A DNA stretch of 64,000 nucleotides from Sorangium cellulosum So0157-2. GTDB lineage: Bacteria > Myxococcota_A > Polyangia > Polyangiales > Polyangiaceae. Under the pieces are notes generated by a model. The model worked only from the letters and a program-made list of their open reading frames with translations, made no database searches and was not told the DNA's origin. The position numbers were made by a program, and so were the translations under genes. The stretch is taken from NCBI RefSeq assembly GCF_000418325.1, contig NC_021658.1:5195501-5259500 (forward strand), in the 5' to 3' direction. Every line of letters starts with the position of its first letter. Position 1 is the stretch's first letter. Shown here piece after piece: positions 35,942 to 44,428 of the stretch.

Positions 35942-38226
35942 TCACTCCCGCACCGGCTCCTGCAGATCCACCCCGAAATGCTCGCGGTACCCTCGCCGCG
36001 CGGCCTCGCGCAGCTCGTCGTCGCCGCGGCCGACCTGCTCCTCGAACGCCTGCGCGTACGCCTCCGGATCGACCTCGCGCGCGCCGAGCCGGAGCTTCTT
36101 CCCGGAGAGCGTCTCCAGGACGATCGTGGCGACCCGGTGCTCGGCGCCGCCGCGCGCGACCACCCCGAAGGGGAACAGGTGCACGAGCGTGAGCTGCGGC
36201 GGCGCTTCCTTGGCCGTCATCTCGGCCAGGTACGCGGAGAGCTCGCGGCCCACGCGGTCCTGCGCCTCGTCCGAGAAGCCGGCGAGCAGCTCGGCCACGG
36301 CAGGCGGGAGCGGCAGGTGAGGGCCGTCGACCTGATGCTGCAGCTCGTGCCGCTCGGTGCCGGAGAGCACCGCCCGCTCCAGCGCCGCGCCGAGGCGCTC
36401 GCGCAGCCTCGCGAGCGCCGCGTCGCACCGCGAGAGGGCGCCGGCGTGCGCGCCGGCCGCGGCGCCCTCCGCCGCATGGCAGGCGCCGCCCGCCTGGCCG
36501 ATGCGCTCGGCATACGCCCGGACCTCGGAGCCGAGGACGAGCGCGAACGGGTCCTGGTCGCGCGAGAAGCCGAGGTGGACGCGGCGCTCGCCGGTCATCG
36601 GCTCGACGAGGAGCGTCGCGAAGCGGTCGCCGCCGACGCGGAAGGCGTGGACCTCCTTCACCCGGTAAGGCGTCGTGTAGAACCGCCGCGTCGTGCCCTC
36701 GGCCGAGACGCCGAGGTTCACGGCGGGATCGAGGTAGTAGGCCAGGCCGGCGCGCCGCGCGGCGTCGTTCGCCTCGGCGACGAGCCGGCCGAACGCGCGG
36801 CCGGACAGCTCGAGATCGTCCACCTGGCTCGCCAGCGCCGCGAGCGCCGCGGCGAAGCCCTCGCCGCCCGGCTGCGCCCTCGCGGCCGCGAGCATCTCGC
36901 GGCTGCGCGCCTTGGTCAGCACCTGCGCCTCGGCGCCCGTGCCCTGCGCGCTGCGCGCGTGCGCGTCGCGCGCGATGCGCGCCCGCTCCCAGCCCGGCAA
37001 GAGCTCGCCGAACACCCTGTCCCACGCGGCGGTGGGCGCGCCGAGCGTCCAGTCGACCCCCTTGGGCGCGGGGCGGCCGAGCACGAGCATCGCGCCGAGC
37101 AGCGCGGCGACGGCGGCCGCGGCGCCGGCACCAGCCTGGTCGCCACGATCGGCCGCGCGCCGGACGCGCCGGCCCCGTCGGGCGCGCCCGGCGCGAGCTC
37201 GGCGTCCGGCACCAGCACGCCGAGCGCGAGCACCTCGATCGCCGAGGCGAGCACCGCCACGACCGCGGCGAGCAGGAGCGCGAAGAAGGCGACCGTGGCG
37301 GCCTCCACGCCCCAGCCGCCCGCGAGGAACGCGCGGTACACGAAGAGCAGCATGAGCGCGGGCATCGCCCACACGGCCGCGATCGCGAGGCCCGGGTGCT
37401 CGCGCCTGGGGACGCGGCGCGCGTGGTCGAGGCCCAGCAGCGCGATCGCGAGCGGCCCGAGCGCGAAGAGCAGGACCATGCCGTACCCGAGCTGGAAGCG
37501 CGTGTCGGGCAGCGTGGCCACGAGCACGGCCGCCCGCGCGATCGTCTGCGCGGGGATCTCGCCGCGGGACGGCCAGAGATAGAAGACGAGCGCCGCGGCG
37601 ACCGACGCGACGAGCAGGGCGCTGCCGCCCCTGCGCGCCCGCGCGTGGAAGCGCAGCACCACGCCCGCCGCGGTGAGCGCGAAGACCGCGAGGAGCGGGG
37701 CCGGCCGCGTGACCAGGCTGTCCGGCAGCGGGAGCATGTCCCACGCCGAGCTCCGGCGGCCGGCCCACACCGCGACGTTCACGGCGACGAACGCGGCGAG
37801 CACGGCGACGGCGCGCGACGTCGGCCGCTCGATGAAGAGGCCCGCGCGGCGCCCCGTGCGCGCGCCGAGCAAGAGCAGCCACAGGCCGGCGAGCGCGGGC
37901 GCGAGCGCGGCGATCTGCGCCGCGGGCGCGAGCTCGGGGAGCACGCTCCACACGAAGATGCCGTGCCCGAAGGCGACCTCGTACGGGACGAGGGCCGACA
38001 GCGCGAGCGCGAGGCCGCTCAGGAGGCAGCGCGCGCGCAGGCGCTCGGCCGACATGCGATAGAACATCGCGGTCGCGGCGCTCTCTTCCTGGGAAGGAGC
38101 GCCGGCGTCTCGGGCCGGCGCGGCGGCGTCTCGCGGCGGAGCGCCGGCGCCTCGTGGCGGGGTGCCGCCGCCGCTCTCCGGCGGAGCGCCGGCGCCCTGC
38201 GGCGGAGGAGGCAGGGGCGTGCTCAC
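35942..38226 (-). pseudogene. Polytopic membrane protein with HExxH domain, frameshifted
   Basis: Two overlapping minus-strand frames make one protein. From GTG 38226 a Pro/Ala-rich leader is followed by about nine hydrophobic helices down to about 37145 (ends GARPIVATRL). The sensible sequence then continues in the -1 frame (GAGAAAAVAALLGAMLVLG, another helix) with a 370-residue soluble domain to the stop at 35942. This domain has GTERHELQHQVDG, an HExxH zinc-peptidase motif, followed by RELSAYLAEM where a Glu could be the third ligand. The GTG overlaps the stop of the upstream gene as GTGA, so the pair is translationally coupled. A one-base deletion or sequence error would explain the break. 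Confidence 0.75.
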
Positions 38227-40028
38227 GGCTCGACCGCCGCGCTCGCGATGCGCGAGAGCGACCGCTTCTGCGGGAACACCGGGTCGCGGTACCGCACCTC
38301 GAACACCACGCGCTTCCCGTCCGCGGAGAACCACGGCGCCCGCTCCTGGCCGGAGCCCACCGTCAGCCGCTTCACCTCGCCGGTGGCCAGCGCCAGCACC
38401 GCGATGTCGGTGCCGCCCGCGCCCCGCGTCTCGAACGCGACGCGCGCGGCGTCGGGCGAGAACGCGGGCCACGACGCGCCGCCGTCGACCGGGTACACCT
38501 TCCGGCGCCACGTCGTCGCGTCGATGACCGCGATCCCCGGCTCGTCGCCGTCGACGACGCACACGATCTTCGTCCCGTCCCGCGACGCCGCCGGGTTGCG
38601 CAGGTCCTCACCGGGCTTCGCGCGGAACGGGCGCTCGATCGAGAGCGGCTCTTTGCTCACGTCGACCACGGCGAGGTGCCTCACGTCGTCCTCCGCCGCG
38701 TCGGGCACGTAGACGAACATGAGCCTCGTCCCGTCGAGCCACGCGAACCCGCCGAGCGACTGGTTCTCGGTGTGGAGGCCGAACACCTCCTTGCCGCTCT
38801 CCGCGTCGACCACCATCAGATCGGCCTGCGCGCCGGCCTCCGGGCGATCGTAGACCGCCACGAACCTGCCGCCCGGGGCGAGCTTCGGATCGACGAAGCG
38901 GTGCTCCGGGTCGACGCGCACGCGCTTGTTCTGCCCGGATCGGTCGACGATCGTGATCGTCTTCGCCCAGCCGAAGAAGTCCTCCACAAGCGCGACCCGG
39001 TCGCCGTCGCGCTGCGAGGACGGGTACGAGTACACGTGATAGCCCCGCCACATCGGCTTGACCGCCCCGGGGTCCGTCGTCGGGACGGCCTGTCGATCGA
39101 GCGGCCGCCACTCGACCGTCTCCAGCGCCTCGCGGCGGGCGAGATCCTTCGATTTCACCGAGTGGAACACCGAGACGTCCGCCGTCTTGACGAAGTAGCC
39201 GCCCTCGGCCGTGCCCACGAGCAGGTCCTCCGCCGCGGGGGGCGACAGGAACGTCACGCGCCCCTGCTCCTCGGCCTCGACCTCCTTCGCGCGGGCGGCG
39301 TACGCGCCCGCGGCCCGGTCGAGGTTCGCGGCGCGATCCTTCACGAACCGCCTCGCCGAGGCGAGCCGCTCCAGCAGCTTGATGTCCGATCCCTCCGTGA
39401 TCTCGCGCACCGAGGGGTGATCCATGAGCTGCGCGATCACCGCGTCGAGCGCCTGCGAGGCCATGGAGTTCGCGAGCAGCGCCATGGCCCGGTCCTTCTT
39501 CGTCGACCCGGCGTAGCCGCGGAGCCGCCCCTCGGTCGACGTGCCCTTGTCGAGGAACGTGAGCGTCACCGGCGCGTCGGCCCGGAGCTCGAAATAGCCC
39601 TCCTTGACCGGGTGCTCCACGACCTCGGGGGCGACGCGCGCCTCGATGATGAAGCCGGCGCCGAGCGCCTTCGCCGCCGCCTTCGGGTCCTCGGCGCCCT
39701 CCAGCGCCTTCATCACCCGCGGGTCGCCGCCCTTCACCGGATCGAACCCGAGCTCGGCGAGCTGTCCGCCGAGCTCGTCGGCGAGCCTCGCCGCCGGCTG
39801 CGACCCTTCCCACCAGTACCCGTCGAGATCGATCGCGACGAGGATGCGCAGCGGATCGGTGGCCGTGAGCGAGCGGAAGGCGAGGGCGCCCGCCGCCGCG
39901 ATCGCGAGGCCGAGCACCGCGAAGACCGGCCAGAGCCTGCGCTTCGAGACGATCGCCGCGAGGGACTCCGGCGGATCGGCCTCGGGGGCGGGGGGCTGCG
40001 CGTCGGTCGGGGGTCGAGGGGCCTCCAT
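38223..40028 (-). CDS. Membrane-anchored TolB-like propeller protein
   Basis: 601 residues. A short Pro-rich cytoplasmic leader and one membrane helix (about 32-51) place the rest outside the inner membrane. Residues about 60-250 form an alpha/beta and helical part (LRILVAIDLDGYWWEG). From about 260 the chain shows propeller repeats of the TolB/PD40 kind: PKLAPGGRFVAVYDR, NPAASRDGTKIVCVVDG, WPAFSPDAARVAFETR, PWFSADGKRVVFEVR. It is the first gene of an operon with the HExxH membrane protein (4-bp overlap), so the two probably act together, perhaps as sensor and protease. Confidence 0.85.
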   Translation of the reverse strand: MEAPRPPTDAQPPAPEADPPESLAAIVSKRRLWPVFAVLGLAIAAAGALAFRSLTATDPLRILVAIDLDGYWWEGSQPAARLADELGGQLAELGFDPVKGGDPRVMKALEGAEDPKAAAKALGAGFIIEARVAPEVVEHPVKEGYFELRADAPVTLTFLDKGTSTEGRLRGYAGSTKKDRAMALLANSMASQALDAVIAQLMDHPSVREITEGSDIKLLERLASARRFVKDRAANLDRAAGAYAARAKEVEAEEQGRVTFLSPPAAEDLLVGTAEGGYFVKTADVSVFHSVKSKDLARREALETVEWRPLDRQAVPTTDPGAVKPMWRGYHVYSYPSSQRDGDRVALVEDFFGWAKTITIVDRSGQNKRVRVDPEHRFVDPKLAPGGRFVAVYDRPEAGAQADLMVVDAESGKEVFGLHTENQSLGGFAWLDGTRLMFVYVPDAAEDDVRHLAVVDVSKEPLSIERPFRAKPGEDLRNPAASRDGTKIVCVVDGDEPGIAVIDATTWRRKVYPVDGGASWPAFSPDAARVAFETRGAGGTDIAVLALATGEVKRLTVGSGQERAPWFSADGKRVVFEVRYRDPVFPQKRSLSRIASAAVEP

Positions 40029-40159
40029 GGAAAGAGGAGCTGCCCTATCCGGGGGAGGGCGTAAAGCCGCATGAGCGAGGCAGGGCGGGGCATGCCCTCT
40101 GGAGGCCCGGCGGGCGTCGTGGTGCTGCGCAGAGGCGATATGCAGCGCCTGCCATTGCG

Positions 40160-40690
40160 TTATGCCGACCGCTCCCGGACGAGACGGATTCCCTCCCAGG
40201 CCGGGAACGTCCCTGCCATGCGCGCGAGTTGCACGTGGAAGAACCAGTGCAAATCGAGCACCGTATCGCGCAGGCCGTCGGCCCTGTCCTTCTTCATCTG
40301 CTCCTGGTTAATCCAAGCATACTCGGTCAAATGGACCGCGTAGGAACACCACGCCCGGCGCTGCATCATCGATGTTGATGCATGGCGCAACGTCAGCAGG
40401 TCCATCAGCATCCTCCCGGTGCAGACGAGTCGACGGGAGGGGGCTGAAGTTCGATTGAGCCGCCGCCTGCGCGCGCTCGAGCGGCGCCTCTCGATAGCCC
40501 TGCGGCCTCGCCGAAAGCACGAACGGCGAGCGCGGGTATGCCTTGATCTGCGTGTCCACCCAGGAGGCCACGCGCTATCGCGGCCTTCGACGCCGGATCC
40601 TCGATCGCCCACAGCCGCCCGCGGAGCCACACGACCCGCGTGAACATCGTGATGACCGCGTCGAGCAGCAGGCCGACTCGCTCGATGCGC
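40160..40690 (-). pseudogene. Decayed NACHT-type STAND ATPase remnant
   Basis: Pieces of one protein lie in three minus-strand frames. About 40690-40585 reads LLDAVI, then AIEDPASKAAIA; the next frame reads WVDTQIKAYPRSPFVLSARP and GYREAPLERA, which matches the Walker B-to-sensor stretch of NACHT ATPases; another frame offers SIELQPPPVD as in the following strand. After a gap, the frame ending at 40160 reads SYAVHLTEYAWINQEQMKKD and FPAWEGIRLVRER. No frame is long enough to be a working gene. NACHT proteins often serve in defence or signalling. The identification rests on motif memory. Confidence 0.55.
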
Positions 40691-40764
40691 CTGTGCCGCA
40701 GCACCTGCGGAGCCGGCCGCCGCCCGCATTGCGCCGCGGCGCGCCCCGTCGCTAGAGTGCTCGC

Positions 40765-41175
40765 ATGTCCGACCTGCTCGTCAACATCGACGTGCCGGAG
40801 ATCGAGCCGGCCATCGCGTTCTACACCCGCGCGTTCGGCCTGCGCGTCGGGCGGCGCTTCGGCGGCGCCTTCGTCGAGCTCCTCGGCGCGGCCGCGCCCA
40901 TCTACCTCCTGGAGAAGCCGGCCGGCAGCGCGCCTGCGGCCGGGGCGTCCCCGCGCGATTACCGGCGTCACTGGACACCGGTCCACCTCGATTTCGTCGT
41001 CGACGATCTCGAGGCCGCCGCGCGCCGGGCGCAGGAGGCGGGCGCGGTCCCCGAGGCCGACATCGAGGTGGCCGCGTGGGGGCGCATGCTCCGCCTGGCC
41101 GATCCGTTCGGCCATGGCGTCTGCCTGCTTCAGTTCAGTGGCCGCGGCTACGACGAGATCGCCACGCCCGGCTGA
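40765..41175 (+). CDS. VOC-family (glyoxalase/dioxygenase-fold) protein
   Basis: 136 residues. Two beta-alpha-beta-beta-beta modules are visible: LLVNIDVPEIEPAIAFYTRA at the start and PVHLDFVVDDLEAAARRAQ in the second half, ending in LADPFGHGVCLLQF. This is the vicinal oxygen chelate fold used by glyoxalase I, bleomycin-resistance proteins and extradiol enzymes. Metal ligands could be His74 and a Glu, but the function cannot be fixed. The structured element at 41235-41395 lies downstream and ends its transcript. Confidence 0.88.
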   Translation: MSDLLVNIDVPEIEPAIAFYTRAFGLRVGRRFGGAFVELLGAAAPIYLLEKPAGSAPAAGASPRDYRRHWTPVHLDFVVDDLEAAARRAQEAGAVPEADIEVAAWGRMLRLADPFGHGVCLLQFSGRGYDEIATPG

Positions 41176-41234
41176 GCGCGCGCCGATCGGTACCGGCCTC
41201 CGGTGGCCGTCCGGGAGCCGAGCAGCTGCCACCT

Positions 41235-41395
41235 TTGCACGCAGCGATCTCAGGATCGAAAGCCTCGGGGGAAACCCGATGGGTAAACGCTCGAAAGGCG
41301 TACGGCGATCCCCTGGCCCGCCTCCTGCTAGAGGTGCAGGGCAGAGCGCCCGTGACGGTTTCCCCCCCCCACCGTCGAGCGGGCGCTCTTTTTTT
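41235..41395 (+). ncRNA. Candidate structured RNA ending in a terminator
   Basis: The 160 bases fold into a chain of short hairpins, three of which carry GAAA-type loops: cgatc-tcag-gatcg followed by GAAAGCC; tcggg-ggaaa-cccga; acgc-t-c-GAAA-g-gcgt. Then comes gcccgcctcctgctagagg...gggc and a strong terminator. Such dense short stems outside a coding region are typical of regulatory RNA or a processed 3' end. I cannot match it to a family: it is not tmRNA, RNase P, SRP or a clear riboswitch. It may be an independent sRNA or the 3' tail of the VOC mRNA. Confidence 0.45.
41343..41395 (+). terminator. Rho-independent terminator with nested stem
   Basis: agagcgcccg (41343-41352) pairs exactly with cgggcgctct (41380-41389); inside, gacggt pairs with accgtc around a C-rich loop. 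A run of seven T (41389-41395) follows on the plus strand. Ends the VOC transcript and/or the candidate RNA. Confidence 0.9.
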
Positions 41396-41428
41396 GTCCT
41401 CCGGCGCGGGCCGCCCGGCCGCTGCGGG

Positions 41429-42103
41429 TCAGGGGTCGGCGGTGACGAGGGCGACGGCGAGGCCGTCGTGGCCCTTGGCGCCCACCGTCTGGATCGCCGT
41501 CGCGCTCACGCGCCGCTCGGCGGCGAGCAGCTCGTAGAGGCGGCGCACCCCCTGGACGTTGGGATCCGCGCTCTCGGGGTCGACCACCGCCCCTCTGCGC
41601 ACGACGTTGTCGACAACGATGACGCTGCCGCGGCGGGAGAGCTTGAGCGCCCACGCGAAGTAGTCGGGGTTGCTCGGCTTGTCGGCGTCGATGAAGATGA
41701 GGTCGAACGGGCCGCGGCCCTCCGCGGCGAGCTTCGGCAGCGTGTCGAGCGCCCGCCCGAGCCGCAGCTCGACGCGGTCGGCCACCCCGGCGCGATCGAG
41801 GTTCGCGCGGGCGACCTCGGCGTGCTTCGGCTCCGACTCCAGCGTGATCAAGCGGCCGCCGGCGGGCAGCGCCCGCGCGAGCCAGATGGTGCTGTAGCCC
41901 CCGAGCGTGCCGATCTCCAGGATGGTCCGCGCCCCATGGATCCGCGCCAGGAGATTCAGCAGCTTGCCCTGGTTCGGCGCGACGTTGATCGGCGGCAGGC
42001 CGGCCGCGGCGCTCGCCTCGAGCGCCGCGTCCAGCGCGGCGTCGGGCGGCACGAGCAGATCGGTGATGTAGCGATCGACAGCTGACCATTGCTCCTGAGC
42101 CAT
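41429..42103 (-). CDS. O-methyltransferase family 3 (CCoAOMT/COMT-like)
   Basis: 224 residues from ATG 42103 with AGGAGG eight bases upstream. ILEIGTLGGYSTIWLARALP is the SAM-binding motif I; LITLESEPKHAEVARANL and FDLIFIDADKPSNPDYF carry the ribose- and metal-binding residues of class I catechol-type O-methyltransferases, and VVDNVVRRG completes the Mg site. The substrate is probably a catechol-like small molecule. It follows the GH13 gene by 53 bp on the same strand. Cytoplasmic, since no signal is seen. Confidence 0.93.
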   Translation of the reverse strand: MAQEQWSAVDRYITDLLVPPDAALDAALEASAAAGLPPINVAPNQGKLLNLLARIHGARTILEIGTLGGYSTIWLARALPAGGRLITLESEPKHAEVARANLDRAGVADRVELRLGRALDTLPKLAAEGRGPFDLIFIDADKPSNPDYFAWALKLSRRGSVIVVDNVVRRGAVVDPESADPNVQGVRRLYELLAAERRVSATAIQTVGAKGHDGLAVALVTADP

Positions 42104-42156
42104 GCGTGATCCTCCTGACGGCGCGGCGACCCGGATCGCCGCGCACGGGTGAGGTC

Positions 42157-44244
42157 TTAGCGCGGCACGAGGACGCGGGCGTCCCAGGGCCCGAGGTCCA
42201 GCGCGACGGAGCCCGCCTGGAGGTGCGCGCCGGCGCCGCCCAGGGCGTCGCGCAGGCCGCCGCGCGCATGGGCGGCGAACGGCTCCGGGACGGCGAGCCG
42301 CGTCTTTGCCGGGCGCTCGCTGAAATTCAGGACCACGAGCGCGAAGCGCGACGCGTCGTCGCCGTGCCTGACGTAGGCGAAGACCTCGTCGTCCTGGCCG
42401 GCGTGCACGACGAGGAGGCCCGGCGACCGGAGCGCCGCAAGGGAGCGCCTGAGCCGGATCAGCTGCTCGTAGCGCCGGGTCAGCGGCCCGCGCGGAGGCC
42501 GCGAGACCGGGGCGAGGCCGCCGTAAGGCTCGTACTCGGCGCCGAGCTCGTCGAACGCGTAGAGGCACGGGATGCCCGGCAGCGTCAGCAGCGCCGCCGC
42601 GGCGACGCGCGTCAGACCCGGCCCGTGGCGCGTGATGAAGCGGGCCCCGGTGTCGTTGTTGTTGATGAACCTCAGCGTGCGCTCGGGGCGCGCGGCGCGC
42701 GCCGCGGTGGCGGCCAGCGCCGCGCCCAGCCGGGCCGCGATGCCGCGCGGCGCGTCGAACACGTCGCCCCACGCCCACCGCCCGAGCTCCTCGGTCCAGT
42801 CGTACGCCGCGTCGAACCCGCTCTGCAGGTAGTACGGGTCGCGCGCCGAGGCCTCGGCGATCAGCGCGAGATCCGGGCGCACGCGCCGGAGCTCGGCGGC
42901 CCACGAGGACCAGAGCTCGCTCCGCCGCTCCTGGATGCCCCACGCGGCGTCGACGCGATAGCCGTCGATGCCGAAGCGCTTCACCCAGCGCAGCGACACC
43001 TCGAGCATCCAGCGCGCCACCTCGGCGTTGTCGTAGTTGAGGTTCGGCAGGTGCTCCCAGTCGAAGTAATGGGTGGGCTCGCCGGCGGCGTCGCGATCGT
43101 AGAACGCGAAGGTGTGGGCGCGGCCCCGCTGCCGCTCGGCTTGCTGGAAATACGGGTGCTCGATCGAGGTGTGGTTCGGCACGAGGTCGAGCAGCACGCG
43201 CAGGCCGCGCCGGTGCGCGTCGTCGACGAGCTCGCGCAGGTCCTGCTCCGTTCCGTAGTCGGGGCGCACGCTGAAGTAGTCCGTGACCGCGTACCCGAAG
43301 TCGCCCTCGGGCGCGGCGAAGATCGGAGACAGCCACAGCGCCGTGACGCCGAGCCGCTCGAGCGTGGGGAGGGCGGCGCGGACGCTCCGGAGCGGGGGAT
43401 CGCCGAAGAAGGGCGGCACGACGCCGTAGAGGACGGCGTCGTCGAGCCACGACGGCGCGCTCGCGCCCGGGGGCGCATCGAGCGGCGGCGCGGCGCGCGC
43501 GGTGTCGCTGCGGCCGCGCGCGTCGCGCACCGTGAGCTCGATCATGGCGCGCCCGGCGGCGTCCGGCGCCGGCACCTCGATGCGGGCGCCCTGCCCGAGG
43601 CGCTCGGCGGTCCCGTCGCCGCGCGGCCGGGACCACGCGAAGGCGACGAGGTCGGCGCGCGAGCGCTCGCTCGGCTCGCTGCCCGTGGCGTCGAGGACGA
43701 GCCGGTCGCCGGCCCGCGCCGCGCGGGCGCGGGCCCGGGGCGCGTCCTCCAGCCGGACGCGGTAGGTGACGGGCGGCGTGGCCAGCTCGCCCGCGCCCGT
43801 CGCGCGGCAGCGCGCGGCGATCTCGTTGTCGCCCTCGAGCAGCGGCACGTCCGCCGCGAAGCGCCGCTGCTGCTCGATCGCGGCGGGGTGGACGTCGCCG
43901 CCCACCTGGATCGCGCAGTCCTCCAGCGTCCCCGGTCCGGCGAGGGCGCCCTGGATGCGCGCGCTGAAGGCCCACACCTCGGCGTCGTCGGCGTGCAGCT
44001 CCAGCCGGGCGTCCGCGGCCCCGGACGGGCGCGGCGGCGCGGAGGTGGCGGCCGACTCGCACGCGGGCGCCGTGGAGAGCAGCGCGACGATCCCTGCGAC
44101 CCCGGCGAGCGCCCGTCGGCGCCGCGCCGGGGTCGGAGCGCGCCGCCGCCGGACGCCCGCGCGCGGGCCGATCGCGATGGCGACGGCCGGCGAAGAGGGG
44201 GCTGCACCGGGAGCGGGGGCGGAGCGAAGGAGGCGAGTCGACAT
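42157..44244 (-). CDS. GH13 alpha-amylase-family lipoprotein
   Basis: 695 residues from ATG 44244. An Arg-rich start and hydrophobic stretch end in lipobox TAPAC (Cys62). Residues about 75-250 form beta-sandwich modules; the catalytic barrel starts near 265. GH13 region I DLVPNH (353-358), region II GYRVDAAW with nucleophile Asp432, region III LIAEA with acid/base Glu464, and region IV FINNND with Asp531. Region IV has Asn where His is usual, which may affect the -1 subsite. It should degrade or rearrange alpha-glucans on the cell surface. No sugar transporter is adjacent. Confidence 0.9.
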   Translation of the reverse strand: MSTRLLRSAPAPGAAPSSPAVAIAIGPRAGVRRRRAPTPARRRRALAGVAGIVALLSTAPACESAATSAPPRPSGAADARLELHADDAEVWAFSARIQGALAGPGTLEDCAIQVGGDVHPAAIEQQRRFAADVPLLEGDNEIAARCRATGAGELATPPVTYRVRLEDAPRARARAARAGDRLVLDATGSEPSERSRADLVAFAWSRPRGDGTAERLGQGARIEVPAPDAAGRAMIELTVRDARGRSDTARAAPPLDAPPGASAPSWLDDAVLYGVVPPFFGDPPLRSVRAALPTLERLGVTALWLSPIFAAPEGDFGYAVTDYFSVRPDYGTEQDLRELVDDAHRRGLRVLLDLVPNHTSIEHPYFQQAERQRGRAHTFAFYDRDAAGEPTHYFDWEHLPNLNYDNAEVARWMLEVSLRWVKRFGIDGYRVDAAWGIQERRSELWSSWAAELRRVRPDLALIAEASARDPYYLQSGFDAAYDWTEELGRWAWGDVFDAPRGIAARLGAALAATAARAARPERTLRFINNNDTGARFITRHGPGLTRVAAAALLTLPGIPCLYAFDELGAEYEPYGGLAPVSRPPRGPLTRRYEQLIRLRRSLAALRSPGLLVVHAGQDDEVFAYVRHGDDASRFALVVLNFSERPAKTRLAVPEPFAAHARGGLRDALGGAGAHLQAGSVALDLGPWDARVLVPR

Positions 44245-44428
44245 GGGGCTGCGCGGCAAGCGGGGGAGCCCCTCTATTCCAGAACGACCCCGGGCGATCG
44301 CCGCTGGGCAGGAAGACAGAGGATTTATGTCACGATTTCCCCCATCTCCTCCGGGGCCGCCGTGCCCCGGTGATCGGGGCAACGCCTTCCGGTCTCGGCC
44401 TCCCGCCGCGCGCCGCCTGCGCCCTGGA

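Noticed and set aside
37100..37160. Programmed -1 frameshift in the HExxH gene
   Set aside because: No X XXY YYZ heptamer or A-rich slippery run and no obvious downstream stimulator; a deletion or error is simpler.
40405..41232. Minus-strand ORF across the VOC gene
   Set aside because: Only its last part has NACHT-like residues; the rest is the shadow of the VOC gene.
41235..41395. c-di-GMP-I riboswitch
   Set aside because: Only short fragments resemble the consensus and their order is different; no downstream gene on that strand would be controlled.
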